In this document: positions 1 to 5,015 of the stretch, in pieces
Layout: each line of letters begins with the position of its first letter
How positions within the stretch are numbered: position 1 is the first letter of the stretch
Source: Haloferacaceae archaeon
GTDB taxonomy: Archaea; Halobacteriota; Halobacteria; Halobacteriales; Haloferacaceae
DNA: 6,410 bases
Direction of reading: 5' to 3'
NCBI GenBank assembly: GCA_028274825.1
Contig: JAQCMZ010000306.1
Span: 1-6,410, forward strand
Notes under the pieces: model-generated
Seen by the model: the letters and a program-made list of their open reading frames with translations, nothing else
What the model was told of the DNA's origin: nothing
Databases searched by the model: none
Made by a program: the position numbers and the translations under genes

Positions 1-225
1 TTATTGTTTCCTGAACCTACTGGTCGGCTTCACCTCGGGGTCATCCTTCGAGAATCGACGATTCTCGTCATCACTCTTCTTCGATTTCCGTCAAACCCCG
101 AGGCACTCGCCTCGAACCACTGTAGACCGGTCGGTGTCCGTTCTACATCGAAACCCCAGCCGTAGCGCCGACGAGTATGATACTCGAGATTAGCAGAGTG
201 ATTAGCCTCGCGGCTGGCTGTGGCT

Positions 226-304
226 CCGCAAGTGAGTCGATGCCGGCGCTTGCGGCACCGGCAAGCAACTGTTTGCCGGTTTCGTGCCGTTATCGTCTTG
301 CCGG
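226..304 (+). repeat. Cluster of inverted repeats with mutually exclusive pairings, upstream of the RFAP synthase-like gene
   Basis: Three exact inverted repeats overlap here. CCGCAAG (226-232) pairs with CTTGCGG (249-255). CCGGCAA (258-264) pairs with TTGCCGG (273-279), and this stem is extended by CGGCA (253-257) with TGCCG (285-289) across a 5-base bulge. CCGGCAAG (258-265) can instead pair with CTTGCCGG (297-304). Because the strand at 258-265 has two partners, the stems compete, as in an attenuator. The cluster ends about 40 bases before the start codon at 344. No known riboswitch class was recognised. If transcription starts near the gene, this is upstream DNA or the end of another transcript rather than a leader. 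Confidence 0.5.
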
Positions 305-314
305 CGGGCGAACT

Positions 315-320
315 GATAAC
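315..320 (+). promoter_or_regulatory. Weak TATA-like element for the RFAP synthase-like gene
   Basis: GATAAC at 315-320 is centred about 26 bases before the ATG at 344, the spacing expected for a leaderless haloarchaeal transcript. No Shine-Dalgarno sequence is visible before the ATG. The match is weak, and a longer transcript covering the upstream hairpins is not excluded. Confidence 0.25.
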
Positions 321-343
321 TCGGCGGCTCTCGTATCCACGAT

Positions 344-1345
344 ATGGTTCGAGTGACGACTGGCGGTCGGATCCATTTTGGGTTCGGCAATCTGAGCCTC
401 TCACGCGAACGGCTCTACGGCGCGCTCGGGGTGGCTCTTGAGGGGCCACGAACAACTCTCGAGGCGACTGCGACTGATCTGAGCCGGGTGAAAACCAGCG
501 GTGACGTGTCCCGTCGAAGTGAACAGGAGACTCGTGAGTATGTCACGCAAGTGTGTGACCTTCTCGAGGTCCCCGGAGCGACGGTCAGAGTGACAGAGTC
601 GCTCCCCCGTCATGCAGGGCTCGGTAGTGGAACGGCACTAGCGCTCTCGACGCTGGTGGCCATTTCGCAGGCGTATGGCCGCGCCCCGCAAGCACGAAAG
701 CGCGCGCCGACACTGGGCCGTGGTGGCCGGTCGGGAATTGGTGTAGGTGCGTTCGAACGTGGTGGCTTCATTCTCGATACCGGTCACCCAACAACCCGGT
801 TCACGATGGACCGCCCTTGTGATGGCGATTGGACTGTCCCAGCGGTGGCGGCTCGTCATCCAATTCCCGACGAATGGCAGTTTCTCCTGGTGAATCCGGA
901 TATCGCGCCAGGACGCAGCGGAAGCGAAGAAGAACGCAGTATGCGAACGGCGATCGAGGAAGCCGATCCGGGTCCAGCAGATCAGATCACAGGCGTGATC
1001 ATTCGACGCTTACTGCCGTCCGTCGTCGAGAATCGGGTGTCTGATTTTGGCGCCGCCGTCGCTGAAATCGGCCGTCTCAACGGGTCCTGGTACGCCGAAC
1101 AACAGGGCGGTGTCTACCGCCCGCCAATCGGAGAGATCATTGCCTCGGTAAGTGAATCCGCCGCTGTCCACGGTGCCGGTCAGTCCTCTTGGGGGCCGAC
1201 AGTATACGGGATCACGAACACCCAGCAGGCACAGATGGCCAGAGAGGCCGGCCACGCTGCTCTCGAGGCCGCTGGTGTGGGTGGTGACGTTCAGGTGGTC
1301 GACGGCCGGAATCGGGGCGCTCAAGTCGATCCTCGCAGCGACTGA
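344..1345 (+). CDS. Beta-ribofuranosylaminobenzene 5'-phosphate synthase-like GHMP-family protein
   Basis: A 333-residue protein of the GHMP kinase superfamily, close to the archaeal beta-RFAP synthase family (COG1907 type). The start fits because the first strand (VRVTTGGRIHFGFG, residues 2-15) begins at once, as in the family. The GHMP glycine-rich loop is clear (LPRHAGLGSGTALAL, 87-101). A second conserved block (GRGGRSGIGVGAFERGGFILDTGH) lies at about 125-148, and a C-terminal glycine-rich block (GAGQSSWGPTVYGI) at 277-290. In methanogens the enzyme condenses PRPP with an aromatic acid (p-aminobenzoate, or 4-hydroxybenzoate in later work), releasing CO2 and pyrophosphate, as the first committed step of methanopterin synthesis. 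Haloarchaea are regarded as folate users, so the true substrate here is uncertain. It is probably a soluble cytoplasmic enzyme. The gene stands alone on its strand, separated by about 200 bases from the next. Confidence 0.85.
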   Translation: MVRVTTGGRIHFGFGNLSLSRERLYGALGVALEGPRTTLEATATDLSRVKTSGDVSRRSEQETREYVTQVCDLLEVPGATVRVTESLPRHAGLGSGTALALSTLVAISQAYGRAPQARKRAPTLGRGGRSGIGVGAFERGGFILDTGHPTTRFTMDRPCDGDWTVPAVAARHPIPDEWQFLLVNPDIAPGRSGSEEERSMRTAIEEADPGPADQITGVIIRRLLPSVVENRVSDFGAAVAEIGRLNGSWYAEQQGGVYRPPIGEIIASVSESAAVHGAGQSSWGPTVYGITNTQQAQMAREAGHAALEAAGVGGDVQVVDGRNRGAQVDPRSD

Positions 1346-1403
1346 TTGGGTCTTACTTGCGCGTCTGTCTGGTGGCTGTCTGGCTCGTGATTCCTCGAAT
1401 CGA

Positions 1404-1449
1404 CCTGACTCTCGGTCGTGCGGTCACCTCCGACCGGATCGTGGTCAGG
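1404..1449 (+). repeat. Two-tier stem-loop between the RFAP synthase-like and RecA-like genes
   Basis: The outer arms CCTGAC (1404-1409) and GTCAGG (1444-1449) enclose inner arms CGGTCG (1413-1418) and CGACCG (1431-1436). The apical loop is 12 bases. The two perfect 6-bp stems are nested, so the whole block can fold as one interrupted hairpin. It lies about 60 bases after the upstream stop and about 60 bases before the downstream TATA-like box. It could be a 3' end signal, a small RNA, or a protein-binding site. There is no U-rich tail directly after it. Confidence 0.4.
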
Positions 1450-1509
1450 CAACTCAGTCGGATCTGTGGTCAGTGATGATGCCGAACCCGCGAACCCTAG
1501 CGAAATGGG

Positions 1510-1516
1510 TATTATT
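1510..1516 (+). promoter_or_regulatory. TATA-like box for the RecA/KaiC-like gene
   Basis: TATTATT at 1510-1516 is centred about 30 bases before the ATG at 1543, within an A/T-rich patch that stands out from the GC-rich surroundings. The spacing predicts a transcript starting within a few bases of the ATG, and no Shine-Dalgarno sequence is seen. This supports both the promoter and the chosen start codon. Confidence 0.5.
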
Positions 1517-1542
1517 CTACACATCATAGCAAATATCAGTAT

Positions 1543-2379
1543 ATGCTGCGGATTCCGTTTGGTGTGGACCGATTGGATTCAGTATTGGGTGGGGGTGCCC
1601 CGGCTGGAAGCGTCGTCTTATTATCGACGGAGGCGGGTGCGGGCGGCCGGGCGTTTCTCCACACCAGCGCGGTGATCAACGCGATTGCGAGTAGTGACCC
1701 AGAACTGTTCGACCTGTATTATGGAGATCTTCACGCAGACTCGGGGTACCCGTCAGAGGTACATTATATCTCGTTCACGTCGAGTGAGACTGCGATTCGA
1801 CAGGAACTGCAGTTCACTATGGCCGACGAACTCGTCGACGGAGCTACTGAATCAATAACGTTTCACGATCTCTCGGCGGAGTACTTCCAATTGAGCCCGA
1901 TTCCGCGGGAATGGTATCGCGGGGAACCGACGAGTCTTAACGATCTTGGCCAGGGTGAGCGTCGCGAGGACCCGCTCAGCGCTCTGGGTGAGTGTCTTAC
2001 CGAACATGCGGAGGGGAATCTCGTGGTGATCGATTCTATCACCGATTTAGTCGTCTCGGATGCTGACGCTGTACAATGGAGCGATATTGCAATGTTGACG
2101 AAAGGACTGCGACGGGCCGCCACTGAGTGGGAGGGACTGATCTTGCTGATGCTCAACACGAACAGTTTGTCCGATCAGAAACTGGCAACCCTGACGGCAG
2201 GGGTGAGTGGCACTTTCGGATTCTCGTGGGAGTCTGGCGGGTCTCAGCGAGCCCGGACGATGGTGGTCCGTGACTTCCAGGGTGTCCTGTCACGGCTTGA
2301 GAGTGAGAATATCGTTCGATTCGAAACTGAGATTCTCGACAGCGGGTTCGATATCAGCGATGTCCGGAAAATACGGTGA
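1543..2379 (+). CDS. RecA/KaiC-superfamily ATPase-like protein with degenerate Walker A
   Basis: A 278-residue single-domain protein with the KaiC/RadA-like opening IPFGVDRLDSVLGGGAPAGSVVLL (residues 4-27). The P-loop region reads STEAGAGGRAF (28-38): the Lys and Ser/Thr of GxxGxGK(S/T) are replaced by Gly35 and Arg36. A Walker B-like strand ending in Asp (NLVVIDSITDLV, 159-170, Asp164) is preserved, followed by a RecA-fold strand (GLILLMLNTNSL, 198-209). Haloarchaea carry families annotated as HTR-like proteins or RecA-superfamily ATPases, which I recall having a GAGGREF-type loop, so the loss may be a family trait rather than a mutation. The role is unknown. Nucleotide binding may be altered or absent. 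No HTH, membrane segment or second KaiC domain is seen. It has its own promoter and is probably monocistronic, since two hairpins follow within 95 bases. Confidence 0.75.
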   Translation: MLRIPFGVDRLDSVLGGGAPAGSVVLLSTEAGAGGRAFLHTSAVINAIASSDPELFDLYYGDLHADSGYPSEVHYISFTSSETAIRQELQFTMADELVDGATESITFHDLSAEYFQLSPIPREWYRGEPTSLNDLGQGERREDPLSALGECLTEHAEGNLVVIDSITDLVVSDADAVQWSDIAMLTKGLRRAATEWEGLILLMLNTNSLSDQKLATLTAGVSGTFGFSWESGGSQRARTMVVRDFQGVLSRLESENIVRFETEILDSGFDISDVRKIR

Positions 2380-2406
2380 TGGATACCCCGTCTGGCCTAC
2401 TGATTC

Positions 2407-2421
2407 CGGTCAGATTGACCG
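2407..2421 (+). repeat. Palindromic hairpin after the RecA-like gene
   Basis: CGGTCA (2407-2412) and TGACCG (2416-2421) form a perfect 6-bp inverted repeat around GAT, 28 bases after the stop codon. It is followed by CCTTTC, a weak pyrimidine tail. It may help end transcription or be a protein-binding palindrome. Confidence 0.35.
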
Positions 2422-2439
2422 CCTTTCACTGAGCCGTGG

Positions 2440-2472
2440 GAGTCGACTGTGTAGAATCTAGCCGGTCGACTC
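2440..2472 (+). repeat. Second stem-loop after the RecA-like gene
   Basis: GAGTCGAC (2440-2447) and GTCGACTC (2465-2472) are perfect 8-bp inverted arms. Two more inner pairs (one T-G wobble, one G-C) give a 10-bp stem with a 13-base loop. It lies 18 bases after the preceding hairpin. The tandem arrangement suggests a 3' processing or termination region for the RecA-like transcript. No strong T tract follows. Confidence 0.4.
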
Positions 2473-3086
2473 TTACAACTGTCAGCGTGTGGGTTCGCTA
2501 ACGGAGCGTCGGCCTCTCGGGAGGTGTGACAGACGTGCGTTTCCGCTCACTGTCGGCCTCCAGGCTGGGATGGCACTCATCGAACGGGCGGTCTGTGTCG
2601 TACACAATGGGCCGGGCCGTCGAATCGGCGCTACTCCTCGCTCTGTTGCAGCCGATGGGAGTGCCTGCGGTGCCGACCGCTGCTTGTCGGGCTGGGACAG
2701 AGAGTTGAGACGAGACGCACTCGATGCCGTCGCGAGCGCAGCCACCTTCCCGTCCCAACGTGTCGCATGTCAAAACTCCGCGTTGCGTGTCGGGAGAATG
2801 TCACGGAGCAAATTCCGCTCGAGCGCGACACCGCGGGTATGTCGCGTCACGTCGGCGTCATCCCTCCTGTGGCGGGCTTTCGCCAGGACTTGTGTAAGAT
2901 GATTAGGTCTGATGGTGATGGTGTTGGTCGCCCACCGACACAGACTACACTGGCCCATTCTACCCGATAAAGAACGGAGGTCGACGTCTGCAAACGCACC
3001 ACGGCTGATAGAACTAGCCTCAGGGTCTTTGTCATGATAGCCACTGAGAACCTCCGGAAGCCATTCCCGTCGGGGCGACCATATTA

Positions 3087-3105
3087 GTTCATGTGGCTCG
3101 TGAAC
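3087..3105 (+). promoter_or_regulatory. Inverted repeat spanning the start of the RHH-zinc ribbon gene
   Basis: GTTCATG (3087-3093) and CGTGAAC (3099-3105) can pair over seven positions with one T-G wobble, around the loop TGGCT. The GTG start at 3093 is inside the left arm. An A/T patch (ATATTA, 3081-3086) touches its left side. Ribbon-helix-helix proteins often bind inverted repeats at their own promoters, so this could be an autoregulatory operator. It could equally be an mRNA hairpin masking the start codon. Both are inference. Confidence 0.35.
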
Positions 3106-3944
3106 AATCACAACAGCTTCCAGACGAATTGGAAGCGTGGCTCGGTCAGCAGGCTGACAAGACTGGACGGAGCCGCACGGAGATTCTCGCGCGAGCCGTG
3201 ATGGCTTATCAGGTGGGAGAAGACCTCGATTATGACCCCCTTGCCCCTGAGGCAGTCGCGGCAATCAACCGCAATCCCGAGCGGATACAGCAGATACTAG
3301 CTAACGCAGAGGAAATCACGACTGCCGTCGATCGGCTCGGTCGAGTCGAGACTGATCTTGACGAGCAGGTACAGGACCTCAGAACCCGGATTATCGATGT
3401 TCTCCGAGAAACGAAATCACGAGCCAACGCTGACCACGACCATCCGGACTTGACAGAGTCACTCGACAGCCTGGAGACGACACTCACTCACCAGTCCGAC
3501 CGGATCACCGAGGTGAGCAACCGGATCGATACTATTAGCGGCCGACGAGAGTCAGCCGAGAGTGACCGGTCGTCGCCAGTGGAGACGACCGAAGAGATCG
3601 AGGAGAGACTCCAGGAGTTGGCGTCAGCAACCGTCAAACTCCAACGCCAGACAGCCGCCCTTGAACAGCGAGCCGAACGGATAGACCGTGTCGCCGAAAT
3701 CAAGCAACAGGCCAACCAGACTGGCACGCAGACCGCAGAGTGCGGAAGCTGTGACCGCAGTGTGAACATTAGTCTCCTCGGAATCCCCCGGTGTCCACAC
3801 TGTGATGCCACCTTTGACGGGGTTGTCCCCTCATCTGGACTCTTCGGCAGCGCCACACTGTCTCATGAAGACAGACCCGCACTGGAAGGAGACGTCCCAG
3901 CAGACCCGAGTGCTTCTGATAATTCACCCCCTCATAATGAGTAA
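3093..3944 (+). CDS. Ribbon-helix-helix / coiled-coil / zinc-ribbon protein
   Basis: A 283-residue soluble protein of unknown function with three visible parts. Residues 9-40 (LPDELEAWLGQQADKTGRSRTEILARAVMAYQ) match a CopG/MetJ-type ribbon-helix-helix, a dimeric DNA-binding fold. Residues of about 66-108, 121-148 and 166-207 are charged, Gln-rich, heptad-like segments, probably coiled coils. Cys217, Cys220, Cys234 and Cys237 (CGSC...CPHC) form a zinc ribbon, followed by a flexible acidic tail. The likely role is a DNA-binding regulator or architectural protein with a long dimer stalk. GTG at 3093 is chosen because it is the first in-frame start and leaves a short lead-in before the RHH strand. 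An out-of-frame ATG overlaps it at 3091. The ATATTA at 3081 is too close to be its TATA box for a leaderless message. The stop overlaps the next gene by 8 bases, which indicates coupling. Confidence 0.8.
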   Translation: MAREQSQQLPDELEAWLGQQADKTGRSRTEILARAVMAYQVGEDLDYDPLAPEAVAAINRNPERIQQILANAEEITTAVDRLGRVETDLDEQVQDLRTRIIDVLRETKSRANADHDHPDLTESLDSLETTLTHQSDRITEVSNRIDTISGRRESAESDRSSPVETTEEIEERLQELASATVKLQRQTAALEQRAERIDRVAEIKQQANQTGTQTAECGSCDRSVNISLLGIPRCPHCDATFDGVVPSSGLFGSATLSHEDRPALEGDVPADPSASDNSPPHNE

Positions 3945-4461
3945 TGACGATTCCCCCGAAGACCCTGACACCCCCGCAGACGCAGAGATACCAGAAGAAG
4001 AACTCTCTAAGAATCTGTTCGTTCGTCCTGAGCTGGAAGATACCCCCGTCAGCGACCCCGAAACAGATCGCCGAGAGAGCGAACAAGAGTCCGTCTCACA
4101 GCACGAGAGAGACACTGACTTGCCTCCCAAAGTGCGCGAGGACGATCCTCAGGGAGGAGACATATTCGAGAAAATAGATGTCTCTAATATCGATCCAGAA
4201 ACAGTCTGGGACACACTTGGGTCGGCGAGACAGCCAACAGTTGGGGGCGCGGCCCAGCACGCCGATCCTGACGGTCCCGTCGAGCACGTCGTCGACAAAC
4301 AGGAGTACTGTCAAGATTGCCCATACTTCACCGAACCGCCAGAGACCGCCTGCACGCACGAAACGGCTACAATTGTCTCCGTTGTCGATTCTGACCGGTT
4401 CCGTGTTCGCGACTGTCCGATGGTTGATCCCGAAAACGACACTACTGACTGGAGTATCTAA
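3937..4461 (+). CDS. Acidic Cys4-cluster protein, coupled to the upstream RHH gene
   Basis: A 174-residue protein I do not recognise. ATG at 3937 is chosen over an in-frame start at 3802, because the region between would lie wholly inside the upstream gene and lacks acidic character, whereas residues from 3937 are typically haloarchaeal. The start overlaps the upstream stop (ATGAGTAA, 3937-3944), suggesting translational coupling. Residues 1-75 are very rich in Asp, Glu, Ser and Pro and are probably disordered. A short segment (DIFEKIDVSNIDPETVWDTL, 75-94) may be a helical docking element. The C-terminal part (125-162) holds Cys125, Cys128, Cys139 and Cys160 plus His141 (YCQDCPYF...ACTHE...RDCPMV), which suggests a small metal-binding domain. 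No membrane segment is seen. A complex with, or regulation by, the RHH-zinc ribbon protein is inferred from the overlap only. Confidence 0.75.
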   Translation: MSNDDSPEDPDTPADAEIPEEELSKNLFVRPELEDTPVSDPETDRRESEQESVSQHERDTDLPPKVREDDPQGGDIFEKIDVSNIDPETVWDTLGSARQPTVGGAAQHADPDGPVEHVVDKQEYCQDCPYFTEPPETACTHETATIVSVVDSDRFRVRDCPMVDPENDTTDWSI

Positions 4462-4484
4462 TCATAGACTCCACGTCTGAACAA

Positions 4485-4496
4485 TTGGTTTCTTTA
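4485..4496 (+). terminator. T-rich stop signal after the coupled gene pair
   Basis: TTGGTTTCTTTA at 4485-4496 is a T-rich tract on the coding strand, 24 bases after the stop codon at 4461. Archaeal transcription often ends at such tracts without needing a hairpin. A perfect hairpin follows at 4511-4526. Confidence 0.35.
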
Positions 4497-4510
4497 TCAT
4501 CGTGAACTGT

Positions 4511-4526
4511 CGGAAGTCTCCTTCCG
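4511..4526 (+). repeat. Short perfect hairpin upstream of the TFS-like gene
   Basis: CGGAAG (4511-4516) and CTTCCG (4521-4526) form a perfect 6-bp stem with a TCTC loop. It lies between the T-rich tract and the TATA-like box of the TFS-like gene, so it may be part of a terminator or an operator for that promoter. Confidence 0.35.
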
Positions 4527-4538
4527 CTGAACGCAACA

Positions 4539-4547
4539 AGATTAATC
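4539..4547 (+). promoter_or_regulatory. TATA-like element for the TFS-like gene
   Basis: AGATTAATC at 4539-4547 is an A/T-rich element centred about 32 bases before the ATG at 4575. It would place transcription start within roughly 5-10 bases of the ATG. No Shine-Dalgarno sequence is visible. The gene therefore probably has its own promoter although it lies on the same strand as the coupled pair. Confidence 0.4.
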
Positions 4548-4574
4548 CAGACCAGCAAGTAGCTACAGGTTATA

Positions 4575-4895
4575 ATGCAATTTTGTGATAAGTGTGGTTC
4601 GATGATGAAGAAACAGAGTGGTATGATGAGATGCTCGACCTGCGGATATGAATCTGAACAGGAGGGAGATGAAGGGGAGTTTGTGACGACGACGGAACAA
4701 ACAGACGATGAGTTAATTGAGACTTCAGAGGATGCGAATTTCGAAGGCAAACCCACTGCAGATAATGTGATTTGTGATGAGTGCGAGAATGGTAAAGCGT
4801 GGTATACAATCAAGCAGACAGGTTCTGCTGATGAGCCTCCGACTCGGTTTTTTAAATGCACTGAGTGTGGGAATCGGTGGAGAGAATACAATTGA
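4575..4895 (+). CDS. TFS-type transcription cleavage factor, variant lacking the hairpin arginine
   Basis: A 106-residue archaeal TFS (TFIIS/RpoM-like) protein. The N-terminal zinc ribbon has Cys4, Cys7, Cys20 and Cys23 (FCDKCGSMM...RCSTCGYE). An acidic linker of about 40 residues follows. The C-terminal TFIIS-type ribbon has Cys67, Cys70, Cys95 and Cys98 and ends in the typical WREYN. The catalytic hairpin keeps Asp86-Glu87 (QTGSADEPPTRFFKC), but the usual QTRSADEP has Gly83 in place of Arg. In this family the hairpin enters the RNA polymerase secondary channel and stimulates cleavage of backtracked RNA; the equivalent Arg (yeast TFIIS Arg287) is important for activity. This may be a paralogue with reduced or altered activity, comparable in principle to the inhibitory TFS4 of Sulfolobus. 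The length is normal. The gene is visibly richer in A/T codons (TTT, TGT, AAA, GAT) than its neighbours, hinting at transfer or relaxed codon selection. Confidence 0.9.
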   Translation: MQFCDKCGSMMKKQSGMMRCSTCGYESEQEGDEGEFVTTTEQTDDELIETSEDANFEGKPTADNVICDECENGKAWYTIKQTGSADEPPTRFFKCTECGNRWREYN

Positions 4896-4947
4896 GTGCC
4901 CGTCAGACTCAGAGGTCTCAAATTCTAAGGCTGATCTCTCAAATATG

Positions 4948-4965
4948 AGTGCGTAGCCTCGCACT
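4948..4965 (+). terminator. Hairpin with short T run after the TFS-like gene
   Basis: AGTGCG (4948-4953) and CGCACT (4960-4965) form a perfect 6-bp stem with a 6-base loop, and TTTGTC begins at the last paired base. It lies 52 bases after the TFS-like stop, in the gap shared with the convergent citrate synthase gene. A terminator role is plausible but the T run is short. Confidence 0.4.
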
Positions 4966-5015
4966 TTGTCACGAACTGCATATGCCAATGCTGCACTGGC
5001 AATTGAAAATCGCGG

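Larger units (their letters stand above)
1..343. other. Left non-coding stretch, possible decayed minus-strand gene end
   Basis: No convincing intact gene is present. On the minus strand, the frame ending in TAA at 3-1 reads a short Lys/Asp/Glu-rich tail (ending ...VKPTSRFRKQ). That style suits a haloarchaeal C-terminus, but the frame is closed by a stop at 93-91. The adjacent minus frame is open through about 90-185 and reads ...RRYGWGFDVERTPTGLQWF..., which also looks partly coding. One frameshift near 90 would join them, so this may be a degraded gene end, or chance. I do not recognise a family. The right part (226-304) is a cluster of inverted repeats, listed separately. No tRNA signature was found. 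Confidence 0.35.
2380..3092. other. Long gap of about 710 bases without a convincing gene
   Basis: Apart from the two hairpins at its left end, nothing can be assigned. Several overlapping short ORFs are open on both strands, but none has a recognisable motif or a credible promoter. The most coding-like are a 67-codon plus-strand ORF at 2767-2970, starting with ATG and lacking a TATA box, and the opposite-strand frame at 2770 to about 2945, with mostly G/C third bases. Both cannot easily be real. A stem of GTGTTGGT with ACCGACAC (one G-T pair) lies at about 2921-2941. I looked for RNase P RNA, SRP RNA and tRNA hallmarks and found none. The stretch stays GC-rich, unlike typical haloarchaeal spacers, so it may hold an unrecognised RNA, a fast-evolving small gene, or a decayed gene. 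Confidence 0.45.

Noticed and set aside
30..455. 141-codon minus-strand ORF
   Set aside because: Its N-terminal part is antisense to the start of the RFAP synthase-like gene and is very Arg-rich. Only the C-terminal part is discussed, as a possible gene remnant.
2498..2773. 91-codon minus-strand ORF in the long gap
   Set aside because: Third bases are fairly G/C-rich and some acidic residues occur, but there is no recognisable domain, the start is a TTG, and no TATA element is visible. Too weak to call a gene.
2489..2902. 137-codon plus-strand ORF in the long gap
   Set aside because: It starts with GTG, has no promoter or motif, is rich in Arg and Ser and poor in acidic residues, and overlaps other equally open frames. 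It looks like a by-product of GC-rich sequence.
2380..3092. RNase P RNA, SRP RNA or tRNA in the long gap
   Set aside because: The conserved core sequences of these RNAs, such as the RNase P P4 strands, the SRP helix 8 motif, or the tRNA T-loop, were not found on either strand by eye.
2770..3264. 164-codon minus-strand ORF
   Set aside because: Its N-terminal third lies opposite the start of the RHH gene, whose domains are clear. The remainder could be coding-like but has no family signature, so it is only noted within the gap entry.
3802..3936. Longer N-terminus for the acidic Cys4 protein
   Set aside because: The extra 45 residues lie entirely within the upstream coding region in another frame and are not acidic. 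The ATG at 3937 in the overlap with the upstream stop is far more likely.
3769..4359. Minus-strand ORFs across the coupled gene pair
   Set aside because: They are antisense shadows of the clearly coding plus strand, without motifs.
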